Assembly (NCBI RefSeq): GCF_012241385.1
Contig: NZ_JAAVXB010000016.1
Coordinates: 22,373-86,372 of the forward strand
Source: Solimonas marina
Lineage (GTDB): Bacteria; Pseudomonadota; Gammaproteobacteria; Nevskiales; Nevskiaceae
Reading direction: 5' to 3'
Length of the DNA: 64,000 nucleotides
Shown here: in pieces, positions 1 to 6,918 of the stretch
Layout: each line of letters starts with the position of its first letter
Numbering within the stretch: position 1 is the first letter of the stretch
Program-made: the position numbers and the translations under genes
Notes under the pieces: generated by a model
Seen by the model: the letters and a program-made list of their open reading frames with translations, nothing else
The model's database searches: none
Told to the model about the DNA's origin: nothing

Positions 1-586
1 TGCTGCCTAGCTGAAGCTCGAGCAGCTTGCGGAGCGCACCGAGGTGGCTTCCATCTGCATCGTCAGGGTCACGGCTGCAGATCGAATTGCAGAGATCGAG
101 ATTTATTGCATGGAAAGGGCCGTGCCGCAGAACCTCCCCATGCGCAGCATTGCGCTCGAAGGCCAAAGCCTCGAGGCGTTCTTGGCGGACGCGCGAGAAG
201 CGATCGACCCACTCTAGCGAACGGACCTCGTTCTGCGATAGGTTCAGCTCCTGCTCGTCTGCGGTTCTAGGGCCAGCGTTGTTGAATCCCAGATATCGTA
301 GTGGCCGCCTGTGCCGCGCGAGCACACCATGAAGCGTGCGCACATCCAGGAGCTCGTTGCCAGGGAGCGTCAGGTACAGGAAGGGTGATCCTTCCGGCAA
401 GTTCAGGTCATCCAGCAAGGCGCGCACCTCGTGGCACCATTGATGTATGCGGACGTAGTGCTTGCGCGGGTGATGCCAGGCCTGGAATTCGGTCTTGCGG
501 CGCAGTTGCTCGCTGTGCTGTGGGACCCCTTCTTCGTATACGCCCTCAAGGCTTTCGCTGTCGCCAGCGTCAGGCTGCGCGATCAT
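1..586 (-). CDS. Partial island gene downstream of the GHKL ATPase (unknown function)
   Basis: An open minus-strand frame begins at an ATG at 584-586 that overlaps the stop of the ATPase gene (ATGA, 4 nt) and runs off the left edge without a stop, about 195 codons. The N-terminus has a basic patch (HHPRKHYVR, about residues 39-47), then YLTLPG (about 75-80), LRYLGFNN and, later, AINLDLCNS. The last stretch looks like the acidic-loop strand of a Rossmann-type enzyme, but I cannot assign the family. The tight coupling says the two proteins are made together and probably act together. The gene is incomplete here, so its C-terminal domain, which may decide the function, is not visible. Confidence 0.6.
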   Translation of the reverse strand, partial: MIAQPDAGDSESLEGVYEEGVPQHSEQLRRKTEFQAWHHPRKHYVRIHQWCHEVRALLDDLNLPEGSPFLYLTLPGNELLDVRTLHGVLARHRRPLRYLGFNNAGPRTADEQELNLSQNEVRSLEWVDRFSRVRQERLEALAFERNAAHGEVLRHGPFHAINLDLCNSICSRDPDDADGSHLGALRKLLELQLGS

Positions 587-2586
587 TTCAAGTTGTTCTC
601 GAAGTAGATGACAAGCAGCGCGTCGAGCAACTCATGCTGCTTGGCATAAGGCATGTCGCTCAGTACGCCATACCCATCGAGCACGGTAGCGATCGCCTTG
701 AGTACCTGCTCGCGTCGCGACCGGTCGTCCGCTGACAACTTAGTCTCGCGTTCAGAGCGGATAAGCATTGGGACTAGCGCTTTTTCGTAAACGATGGCCC
801 CCGCTTTCCTGAGGAATTCTGCTTCGAGCGGCTTGTCCGTTACTTGGACTTCCGGCGGCGGTTCCAAATCTTCCCGCCGGGCGCGCATCCAGCTTTCCTG
901 GGCGAACTGCTCTAGCTTCTGAGCAGTGCGGGCTCTCTCCTGTGTGGTAAGTGCTTGGCGCACGGCATCGCCTAGGGCCTTATGTGTGTTCGCCAGCTGC
1001 CGGAGGCTCAAATGAAGCCAATTCGACAGAATTTGGTAGTGTGGGTGCGCGAAATTGAACGACTCCCGATCAATGTTGAGCGCCGCGTCGAGACCGCTGG
1101 AGACGAAGATTTCCGATGTGATCTGCCGAAGGCGCGTTTGTTCGGAGATCTGGTATTTCATGAACTGATCGTCGAACAGTGCCCCGCTTGATCCGTTAAT
1201 GCGGATCAGGACGCCGTTGTTTTCCTTGGGCACCACCTTGGAGTTGAGAAAAAGATAGCCCTCGAACTCCAGAGTACCGCCCCGCACGTGCGCTGCGACT
1301 TTTGACAGGTCGGGCCTATAGGCTCCGACGAACATCATAGCTTTACCAACCGAAGTCCTTTTCTGCGGCCAGTATGCGAACTTTATCGGGCGGCGCAGTT
1401 CGACCTGGTCCACAAAGACGCGAAAGCCACCTGCCGGATCCGCCGCGCCACTGGACAGGCTAAGCGCCTCACGAATGGTTTGATTCTCGCCAAGCTGGAC
1501 AGGGTCTGCCTTTCCACGTCCTGAGTTGCGCAGCTTGTAAAGCAGAACGTCGTCCTTACCTGTCAGGTCGAACGGGTGCTTATCGATGTAGTCGAGAGGT
1601 GCAGAGAGGCTGAGGGACCAGAGCGCCGCGAGATAGGTATCAAGGGTCCCCGCAAGGTCCGGCCGCTCGGTTGTCGTCCCAACTTGGTCGGCCACGGCGG
1701 CGAACAGTTTGCGGAAACGGCTAAGCGGCGCATCGCCACCGTCCCAGGGAATTTTGGGTGCGTATTGGTAGGTCGCATCAACAGCACCTTCCTTGGATTC
1801 CTGCAGCAAAAATCCGACGTGCCAGGAAGGTGGACTCGCCTTCGGGTCACGCTTCTCCGGCAGCAGTACCTCCTCCTCCGCCCATCGCAGCCAGCGATCC
1901 TTGCTGCGCAGGATGTCGCGGGCGCGCGGGCGCACTGAGAGTAGAATGATCTCAGTGCCCTGCACCTCTTCGTCCTCGGCGGGAACGGAAAACACTTTCA
2001 CGCTGCCACTCTCGAACGGGACGTCACCGGACTCGTCAATGTCCTCGCTATACGTGCGCAGGATTACGTCAGCGATGAGCCGGTGACTCGCTCCCTTCAT
2101 TTTCGTAATGATCTGGAAGTGCGACGTCAGCTGGCTCACCGAGAACAGTCCGATTCCGATCTTTCCGATGAGTCGGCGGCCCTTCGGGGTGAGCTCAGGA
2201 CTCTCTGCGCTGGTAGTGCCGAGCGCTTTCCCGAATCGGGTCCGCTTGGAGCTTCCCCCAATGTGATACACGAGGCGTGCAAGCATCTGCTCGTCCATTC
2301 CCGCACCGTTGTCCCGAATGCGGATCTGGGAGAAACGCGGCACGTCCGTCTCGATGAAAACTTCGGTCGCGTCTGCATCGTAGGCATTGGAGATCAGTTC
2401 GCGCAGTGCCGACGATGGTTGCCGATAGATACCGTCGGTTATCCGCGCCATGACACGGTCGTCCGTGTGAAGCGTGGCTTCCGCCGTCTCGCCCGTATTA
2501 CGCTGGGCGATCATCCGCTGCGCAAACTGCTCCTCTCCTAACCTACGGTCGTTACCAGAGGGCAGCTCCATATTGCGCGTAGACAT
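583..2586 (-). CDS. GHKL-type (HSP90-like) ATPase, candidate anti-phage or stress ATPase
   Basis: About 667 aa. The N-terminal third carries a GHKL/HATPase fold: an N-box (ELISNAYDADA) that binds Mg-ATP, a G1 box (DNGAGMD) and a glycine-rich lid (GKIGIGLFSVSQL). HSP90, MutL and Morc ATPases share this pattern. The rest has no motif I recognise. An upstream TTG at 2610 is possible, but the ATG at 2586 has a GAGG Shine-Dalgarno-like sequence about 8 nt ahead and is preferred. It overlaps the next gene by 4 nt. Its place beside an integrase at a tRNA gene suggests a cargo or defence role. The ATPase fold is clear; the biological role is inference. Confidence 0.7.
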   Translation of the reverse strand: MSTRNMELPSGNDRRLGEEQFAQRMIAQRNTGETAEATLHTDDRVMARITDGIYRQPSSALRELISNAYDADATEVFIETDVPRFSQIRIRDNGAGMDEQMLARLVYHIGGSSKRTRFGKALGTTSAESPELTPKGRRLIGKIGIGLFSVSQLTSHFQIITKMKGASHRLIADVILRTYSEDIDESGDVPFESGSVKVFSVPAEDEEVQGTEIILLSVRPRARDILRSKDRWLRWAEEEVLLPEKRDPKASPPSWHVGFLLQESKEGAVDATYQYAPKIPWDGGDAPLSRFRKLFAAVADQVGTTTERPDLAGTLDTYLAALWSLSLSAPLDYIDKHPFDLTGKDDVLLYKLRNSGRGKADPVQLGENQTIREALSLSSGAADPAGGFRVFVDQVELRRPIKFAYWPQKRTSVGKAMMFVGAYRPDLSKVAAHVRGGTLEFEGYLFLNSKVVPKENNGVLIRINGSSGALFDDQFMKYQISEQTRLRQITSEIFVSSGLDAALNIDRESFNFAHPHYQILSNWLHLSLRQLANTHKALGDAVRQALTTQERARTAQKLEQFAQESWMRARREDLEPPPEVQVTDKPLEAEFLRKAGAIVYEKALVPMLIRSERETKLSADDRSRREQVLKAIATVLDGYGVLSDMPYAKQHELLDALLVIYFENNLK

Positions 2587-2867
2587 GCCGGTCGCCTCGA
2601 ATCGGTTCAATTAGGGCGGCGCATGGGCATAAAAAAGGCCGGTGCGGTTTTCCGGAACCAACCCAAGCTCCCCAGCCGCGAGATAGGCGGCCGCCAGTCT
2701 TGGCTCCATGCTAACCCACGAGGCGGCAGGCCGCTGTATTTTGTGTTTGCGTCGAAAAATCTGTGATCTTTTGCAATGGCTGCGATTCGTGTTTTGATTG
2801 TCATCGACATGTAAGCAGGGCAAGCTCGAGATTTTTGTGACGCAGATCACATATCGCAGATTGCGTT

Positions 2868-2972
2868 GGGGTTCTACCTCGATAGCACGGACTCTTTCGA
2901 GAAGGCCGATGCTGGCCGCAAAGAGTGTTCATATCGAAGCGAAGGAAGTTCAGCGTGGAGTTCAAGGCGTAA
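2868..2972 (+). mobile_element. Decayed left end of an IS3-family element
   Basis: About 105 nt closely match the left end and start of orfA of the IS3-family element at 63603-63710. The shared stretch runs from the GGGGTTCTACC motif through GAGAAGGCCGA to the AAGCGAAGGAAGTTCAGCG region. Here the orfA start codon has become ATA and the match stops at about 2972, so this is a dead remnant. It sits in the 400-nt gap between the ATPase gene and the next small gene; I see nothing else there. Confidence 0.75.
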
Positions 2973-2987
2973 AGATATTGCCGAGAG

Positions 2988-3428
2988 GTGACTGTGGGGA
3001 CTAAGTTTGCATATGAGAGTCGAAATTGGATTGAATACAGGAGGTTGCCGGATTTACTAGAGGTCGACTTCCATTACGGCCCGCATGATCACGAGACGAG
3101 GCATCTCCCTTATTGGGAGAAAATGCAGCTAGTTTGGGTGCGCTCTCTAGGCGCTTTGCAGTCCGCGCAGTCACGGCGAAAGCAATTCGTCCTATTTACT
3201 CACGGAGCCTCAACATCTAGGCCGGGGCGAACGACCTCTCGCAGTCAAGTCAGAAAGCTCATGCGCAGCAAAGAGGCAACTCCGTTCATAATCCGAAGGC
3301 ACTGCATTGAGCATTGGGCTGTTTTTGTTGCAGCGATTAAGCCAATCGATGATGCCTTCGTGCCGCGCTCTGCTTTGGAGTTGATAAGCCAGATGGGGCG
3401 GAATTTGAGTGACGAGTACCCTCAATAG
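2988..3428 (+). CDS. Hypothetical island protein
   Basis: 146 aa from a GTG start. There is no signal peptide or membrane segment. It has a conserved-looking core (KQFVLFTHG, then a basic RSQVRKLMRSKE helix, then HWAVFVAAIKP) that reads like a small soluble alpha/beta protein. I do not recognise the family. Codon use is less GC-biased than in the core genes further right, which fits an island cargo gene. It lies just after an IS3 remnant and convergent with the integrase. It could be a small nuclease or a regulator, but nothing in the sequence proves either. Confidence 0.45.
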   Translation: MTVGTKFAYESRNWIEYRRLPDLLEVDFHYGPHDHETRHLPYWEKMQLVWVRSLGALQSAQSRRKQFVLFTHGASTSRPGRTTSRSQVRKLMRSKEATPFIIRRHCIEHWAVFVAAIKPIDDAFVPRSALELISQMGRNLSDEYPQ

Positions 3429-3461
3429 GCGCGCCTTCGACCAAGAATGCCGTCGAACTTG

Positions 3462-4700
3462 TCAGGCGGCACGCATCGCTACGACCTTGCGGCGTTCGCG
3501 CGCTGTGTCCAGATAGTCAGCCCAGGCTTGCATCATCGCCTTGCGCTCTTCGAGGAATGCCGCACGGTCGTACGCCGCGCCGAGTGGGCCGGCAGCCTTG
3601 TGCGACAGCTGGCGCTCAATCGCGTCGGGCTTCCAGCCCATCTCGGCCAGTAGGCTCCGCGCCATGGCCCGGAAGCCGTGGGCGGTCATTTCCTCATTGG
3701 TAAAGCCCATATTGCGGAGTGCCTGGCGCACCGCATTCTCGGAGAGCGGTCGCAGCCGCGTTTTGGGCGTTGGGAAGACATAACGAGGGGAATCCGGGCG
3801 CAAGCCGAGGCTGTGGCCGGTCAGCGGGTAGAGCTCTTGAAGGATCGCCACCGCCTGGGCGGGCAGGGGAACGATGTGGCTGGCTCCGGTGTGACGCTTG
3901 GTCTTGTTGACGACGTAGCGCCACTGCGCGGCCTCCAGGTCGAGCTGGGGCCATTGCATCTGGCGGATCTCGCCCGGGCGCTGGAAGAGCAGGGCGGAGA
4001 GCTTGAGGGCTGCGCGGACTTCAGGGGTGCCCTTGTAGTCGTGGATCGCGCGCATGAGCCGGCCGACGTCGTCAGGATCAGTGAAGGCTGCGAAGTGCTT
4101 GACCGGCTTGATCCGGCGCTCGCCCTTCAGCGCGAGGGTTGGGTCGTTTTCCGCAATGCCGCGCCGAATGGCGTAGCGGAAGATCTGTCCGACGATGGTC
4201 CGCGCCCGGCGGGCGGTTTCATCGACACCACGTTGGCGAATCCGATCGAAAACCGCGATCAGATCGCGGGTCTTGATCTCCGTGATCTGTCGCGCACCAA
4301 GATAGGGCAGCACGTCGCGATCCAGCAGGCGGCGGACCGACGCGCGATATTCGTCGGAGTTCGCCGACATCTCGTCGGCCTCCCAGCGATCGGTGACCGC
4401 CGCGAAAGCGTCCGCCACAGTGGCTTCTTGGGCCTCCCGCGCTTCTTTGCGGTGTGCGCTGGGGTCAACCCCTTCGGCGACCAGCCGGCGCGCCTCATCC
4501 CGGCGCTGGCGGGCCAAGCTCAGGGGAATCAGGGGGTAGGTCCCCAGGCTGATGCTCTTTTCCTTGCCCCCGAAGCTGTACGAGAAGCGCCACCACTTCG
4601 AGCCGTTCGGATTGACGAGGACGAACAGGCCGAGTTCCTTGGGGAGCTTGTAAGGCTTGTCCTTCTGCTTGGCGTTGCGAATCTGGATGTCGGTCAGCAT
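3462..4700 (-). CDS. P4-type tyrosine recombinase (integrase)
   Basis: 412 aa, the usual length for P4-like integrases. The N-terminal DUF4102-type domain (LTDIQIRNAK, then LGTYPLIPLSLARQRR) binds arm sites. The SAM-like core-binding region follows (about 95-190), then the catalytic domain with the active-site Arg in the RPGEIRQ motif, the HGFR box, a His in QLSHK and the nucleophile Tyr in AAYDRAAFLEERK. All catalytic residues appear present, so it should be active. It lies 174 nt from the 3' end of tRNA-Phe and is transcribed away from it, the classic arrangement for an island inserted in a tRNA gene. It would insert and, with an excisionase, remove the element. Confidence 0.93.
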   Translation of the reverse strand: MLTDIQIRNAKQKDKPYKLPKELGLFVLVNPNGSKWWRFSYSFGGKEKSISLGTYPLIPLSLARQRRDEARRLVAEGVDPSAHRKEAREAQEATVADAFAAVTDRWEADEMSANSDEYRASVRRLLDRDVLPYLGARQITEIKTRDLIAVFDRIRQRGVDETARRARTIVGQIFRYAIRRGIAENDPTLALKGERRIKPVKHFAAFTDPDDVGRLMRAIHDYKGTPEVRAALKLSALLFQRPGEIRQMQWPQLDLEAAQWRYVVNKTKRHTGASHIVPLPAQAVAILQELYPLTGHSLGLRPDSPRYVFPTPKTRLRPLSENAVRQALRNMGFTNEEMTAHGFRAMARSLLAEMGWKPDAIERQLSHKAAGPLGAAYDRAAFLEERKAMMQAWADYLDTARERRKVVAMRAA

Positions 4701-4710
4701 GGCGCGAGGT

Positions 4711-4759
4711 GTTACCCGATGAGCGGATTTGCGCCAAAGTTACCCGACGAGTTACCCGA
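4711..4759. repeat. Three direct GTTACCCGA repeats upstream of the integrase
   Basis: The 9-mer GTTACCCGA occurs at 4711-4719, 4739-4747 and 4751-4759, between the integrase start and the tRNA gene. Short repeats in this position usually bind the integrase arm domain or an excisionase. A tandem 10-mer (CTGGACGTCG twice, 4778-4797) lies beside them. The assignment as arm sites is inference. Confidence 0.55.
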
Positions 4760-4811
4760 TGCAAGCGCCGGATGCTGCTGGACGTCGCTGGACGTCGAAA
4801 AACAGAAAACC

Positions 4812-4840
4812 AAAGAAAAACCGCGCAAAAGCGCGGTTAT
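4812..4840 (-). terminator. Rho-independent terminator of the tRNA-Phe gene
   Basis: On the minus strand a perfect AACCGCGC/GCGCGGTT stem with a TTTT loop is followed by a run of Ts, about 35 nt past the tRNA 3' end. Confidence 0.75.
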
Positions 4841-4873
4841 CTGGACTACTTCGGACCTCGCAGGACGTATAAA

Positions 4874-4949
4874 TGGTGGCCGGGGACGGAATCGAACCGC
4901 CGACACGGGGATTTTCAATCCCCTGCTCTACCGACTGAGCTACCCGGCC
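4874..4949 (-). tRNA. tRNA-Phe (GAA), island attachment site
   Basis: 76 nt including an encoded CCA. The acceptor stem GGCCGGG pairs with CCCGGCC, the T-arm GGTTCGATTCC is standard, and the anticodon loop reads TTGAAAA, giving GAA. The integrase and island cargo lie next to its 3' half, so the 3' end is the likely attB/attL. The second att copy must lie left of the window. Confidence 0.96.
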
Positions 4950-5003
4950 GGCCGTGCGAGGCCGCGTATTAAAGCGGCGCGAACGGTGAACGTCAAGCCG
5001 AAT

Positions 5004-5285
5004 TCACTCTGGCTTGGTTTCCGGAGGCACGAAGCCGGTCTGCGTCAGCTCGCCGCCGTCGAAGAAGAACTTCTCCATCTCCTCGCTGAGCAGCTTGCGC
5101 GATTGCGGGTCGGCCAGCGCCAGGCGGTACTCGTTGATCAGGCGCGTCTGATGCTGCAGCCACATCTGCCAGGCCTGCTTGGAAACCTGTTCGTAGATGC
5201 GTTTGCCGAGCGGGCCCGGCATGGGCGGGCGGTCTAGGCCTTCGGCGTCGGTGCCGAGCTTGATGCAGTGAACGGTGCGGCTCAT
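5004..5285 (-). CDS. yggX: Probable Fe(2+)-trafficking protein YggX
   Basis: 93 aa, the normal YggX size. It begins [11 protein letters not shown] with the conserved Cys at position 7, followed by [17 protein letters not shown] and the EEMEKFFF motif near the C-terminus. YggX protects iron-sulfur proteins from oxidation and limits free iron. It overlaps mutY by 4 nt; pairing with mutY (itself a 4Fe-4S enzyme) is a conserved gammaproteobacterial arrangement. Confidence 0.95.
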   Translation of the reverse strand: MSRTVHCIKLGTDAEGLDRPPMPGPLGKRIYEQVSKQAWQMWLQHQTRLINEYRLALADPQSRKLLSEEMEKFFFDGGELTQTGFVPPETKPE

Positions 5286-6334
5286 GAGGATGTCTTGGCG
5301 TGGAGCGAGTCGAGCATTTTACGGATTGGCGCCGGCAGGCCCAAGGTTGCCAGGCGGTCGGCGTCTATCCATTGCCAGCGCGATTCGGCAACGGCGGCGG
5401 CGCCGGCGCTCGCGCGCAGCCGGGTCGGCTGCAATTCGAGGTCGAAGTGCGTGAAGCTGTGCGAGAACGGCGGCAGCGTTTCGATCGCGCTTGCGTCGAG
5501 GTTTTGCGCGGCCAGCCAGTCCGCCAGCGATGGGTCGGTATCGGCGAGCAGCGGCGGGCACCACAGCGCGCCCCACAGGCCGCTCGGTGGACGGCGTTCC
5601 ATCAGCAGGCGGTCGGCGCTGTCGTAAGCCAGCAGCAGCTGCGTGCGGCGCTGCGGGCGCGCACGCGCCGGTTTCGGCGCGGGGTATTGCGCGATGGTGC
5701 CGTCGATGCGCGCCTGGCAATCGGCCTGTACCGGACACAGCAGGCAACGTGGCTTGCGCGCGGTGCAGATCGACGCGCCGAGGTCCATCAGCGCCTGCGT
5801 GTAATCAGCCAGCCGCTCGTGCGGTAGCAGGCGCTCGGCGAGCGTCCACAGCTGCTTCTGCACGGCTGGGACGCCGGGCCAGCCGCCGATGGCGGCGTGC
5901 CGCGCCAACACGCGGCGCACATTGCCGTCGAGAATGGCGTGGCGCTGGCCGTGCGCCTGCGCGAGGATCGCACCGGCGGTCGAGCGGCCGATGCCGGGCA
6001 GTGCGGCCATCGCGTCGAAGTCGCGCGGGAATTCGCCGTCGTGTTCGGCGACGACGACCTGCGCGCAGCGGTGCAGATTGCGCGCGCGGGCGTAGTAGCC
6101 GAGGCCGGCCCACAGCGCGAGCACGTCGTCGAGCGGTGCCGCGGCGAGGCTGGCGACGTCGGGAAAGCGCGCGAGGAAGCGCGCGAAGTACGGAATGACG
6201 GTCGTCACCTGCGTCTGCTGCAGCATGACCTCCGACAGCCAGACGCGGTAGGGCGCGCGCGGGTGCTGCCAGGGCAGATCGTGCCGGCCGTGTTCGTCGA
6301 ACCAGGACAGCAGGCGGTCGGCGAAGGGGCTCAT
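5282..6334 (-). CDS. mutY: Adenine DNA glycosylase MutY
   Basis: 350 aa. MutY removes adenine mispaired with 8-oxoguanine. Visible features are the catalytic-Glu segment [10 protein letters not shown] (about 34-43), the helix-hairpin-helix [13 protein letters not shown] with the downstream catalytic Asp region, the 4Fe-4S cluster cysteines C-x6-C-x2-C-x5-C around residues 190-206, and a C-terminal NUDIX-like domain that reads the 8-oxoG. It is the third gene of a chain asmA, SRPBCC, mutY, yggX in which each pair overlaps by about 4 nt, so translation is probably coupled. Confidence 0.96.
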   Translation of the reverse strand: MSPFADRLLSWFDEHGRHDLPWQHPRAPYRVWLSEVMLQQTQVTTVIPYFARFLARFPDVASLAAAPLDDVLALWAGLGYYARARNLHRCAQVVVAEHDGEFPRDFDAMAALPGIGRSTAGAILAQAHGQRHAILDGNVRRVLARHAAIGGWPGVPAVQKQLWTLAERLLPHERLADYTQALMDLGASICTARKPRCLLCPVQADCQARIDGTIAQYPAPKPARARPQRRTQLLLAYDSADRLLMERRPPSGLWGALWCPPLLADTDPSLADWLAAQNLDASAIETLPPFSHSFTHFDLELQPTRLRASAGAAAVAESRWQWIDADRLATLGLPAPIRKMLDSLHAKTSS

Positions 6335-6918
6335 GGGCTTGCGGTGTCGTGATGGGCGAGGGCCAGCCGTTCGATGCCGGCGGCGGTGCTGTGTGCCTGG
6401 CGGCGCATGACGCGTTCAATGACCCACGGGCCGATCAGCGGCGGCACCCAGAAATCCGGTTCCAGCGTTGCCGCGAAGTGCAGGCAGGTCTGCGAGCCGC
6501 AGCTCGACAGCTGCCATTGTGCAGTGCCATAGCGCAGGTTGCTCATCGAGGGAATCACGTCGGCGCTGAGCTGGTAGACCGCGCCATCACGCCATTTGCG
6601 AACGTCCTGCACCTGCTTGAGGTGCGTGCAGAAGAAGCTGATGCAGACGCGGACGTTCGTGCGCCAGCGTTCGAGGCCGTCGGTCGGTTCCGGTAAGGCC
6701 TCGACCGATTCGATCGCATCATTGATCTTCGGCAGATTGTTGAAGTCGCTGAAGACGGCGTAGGCGTCGTCGAGCGGGGCATTCAGTGTGGCTTGCAACT
6801 CGATGCTGTAGCGCCCGTCCGCGTGGCCGACGTCGAGCTGTTCGACGCTCTCGGCGTAAGCCGCTGCGGCCATCAGGCCCAGCAGCAGCGCCAACCCGCA
6901 TCGCTGCGCGTACTTCAG
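6331..6918 (-). CDS. Periplasmic SRPBCC (START-like) protein
   Basis: About 190 aa. A signal peptide (LALLLGLMAAAAYA, cleaved before ESVEQ) precedes an SRPBCC/polyketide-cyclase-like domain with the typical VFSDFNNLPKI segment near the start and a C-terminal amphipathic helix. This fold makes a hydrophobic ligand cavity. The conventional TTG start at 6894 gives a signal peptide with no basic n-region. A CTG at 6916-6918 gives MKYAQRCG ahead of the hydrophobic core and overlaps the asmA stop as CTGA, so I prefer it. The ligand is unknown; a lipid is a fair guess given the neighbour asmA. Confidence 0.8.
   Translation of the reverse strand: MKYAQRCGLALLLGLMAAAAYAESVEQLDVGHADGRYSIELQATLNAPLDDAYAVFSDFNNLPKINDAIESVEALPEPTDGLERWRTNVRVCISFFCTHLKQVQDVRKWRDGAVYQLSADVIPSMSNLRYGTAQWQLSSCGSQTCLHFAATLEPDFWVPPLIGPWVIERVMRRQAHSTAAGIERLALAHHDTASP

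Noticed and set aside
3678..5237. 519-codon plus frame across integrase and tRNA
   Set aside because: It is antisense to the integrase and crosses the tRNA-Phe gene.
5491..6198. Long open frame on the plus strand opposite mutY
   Set aside because: It is arginine/alanine-rich and is the antisense shadow of a clear mutY gene.
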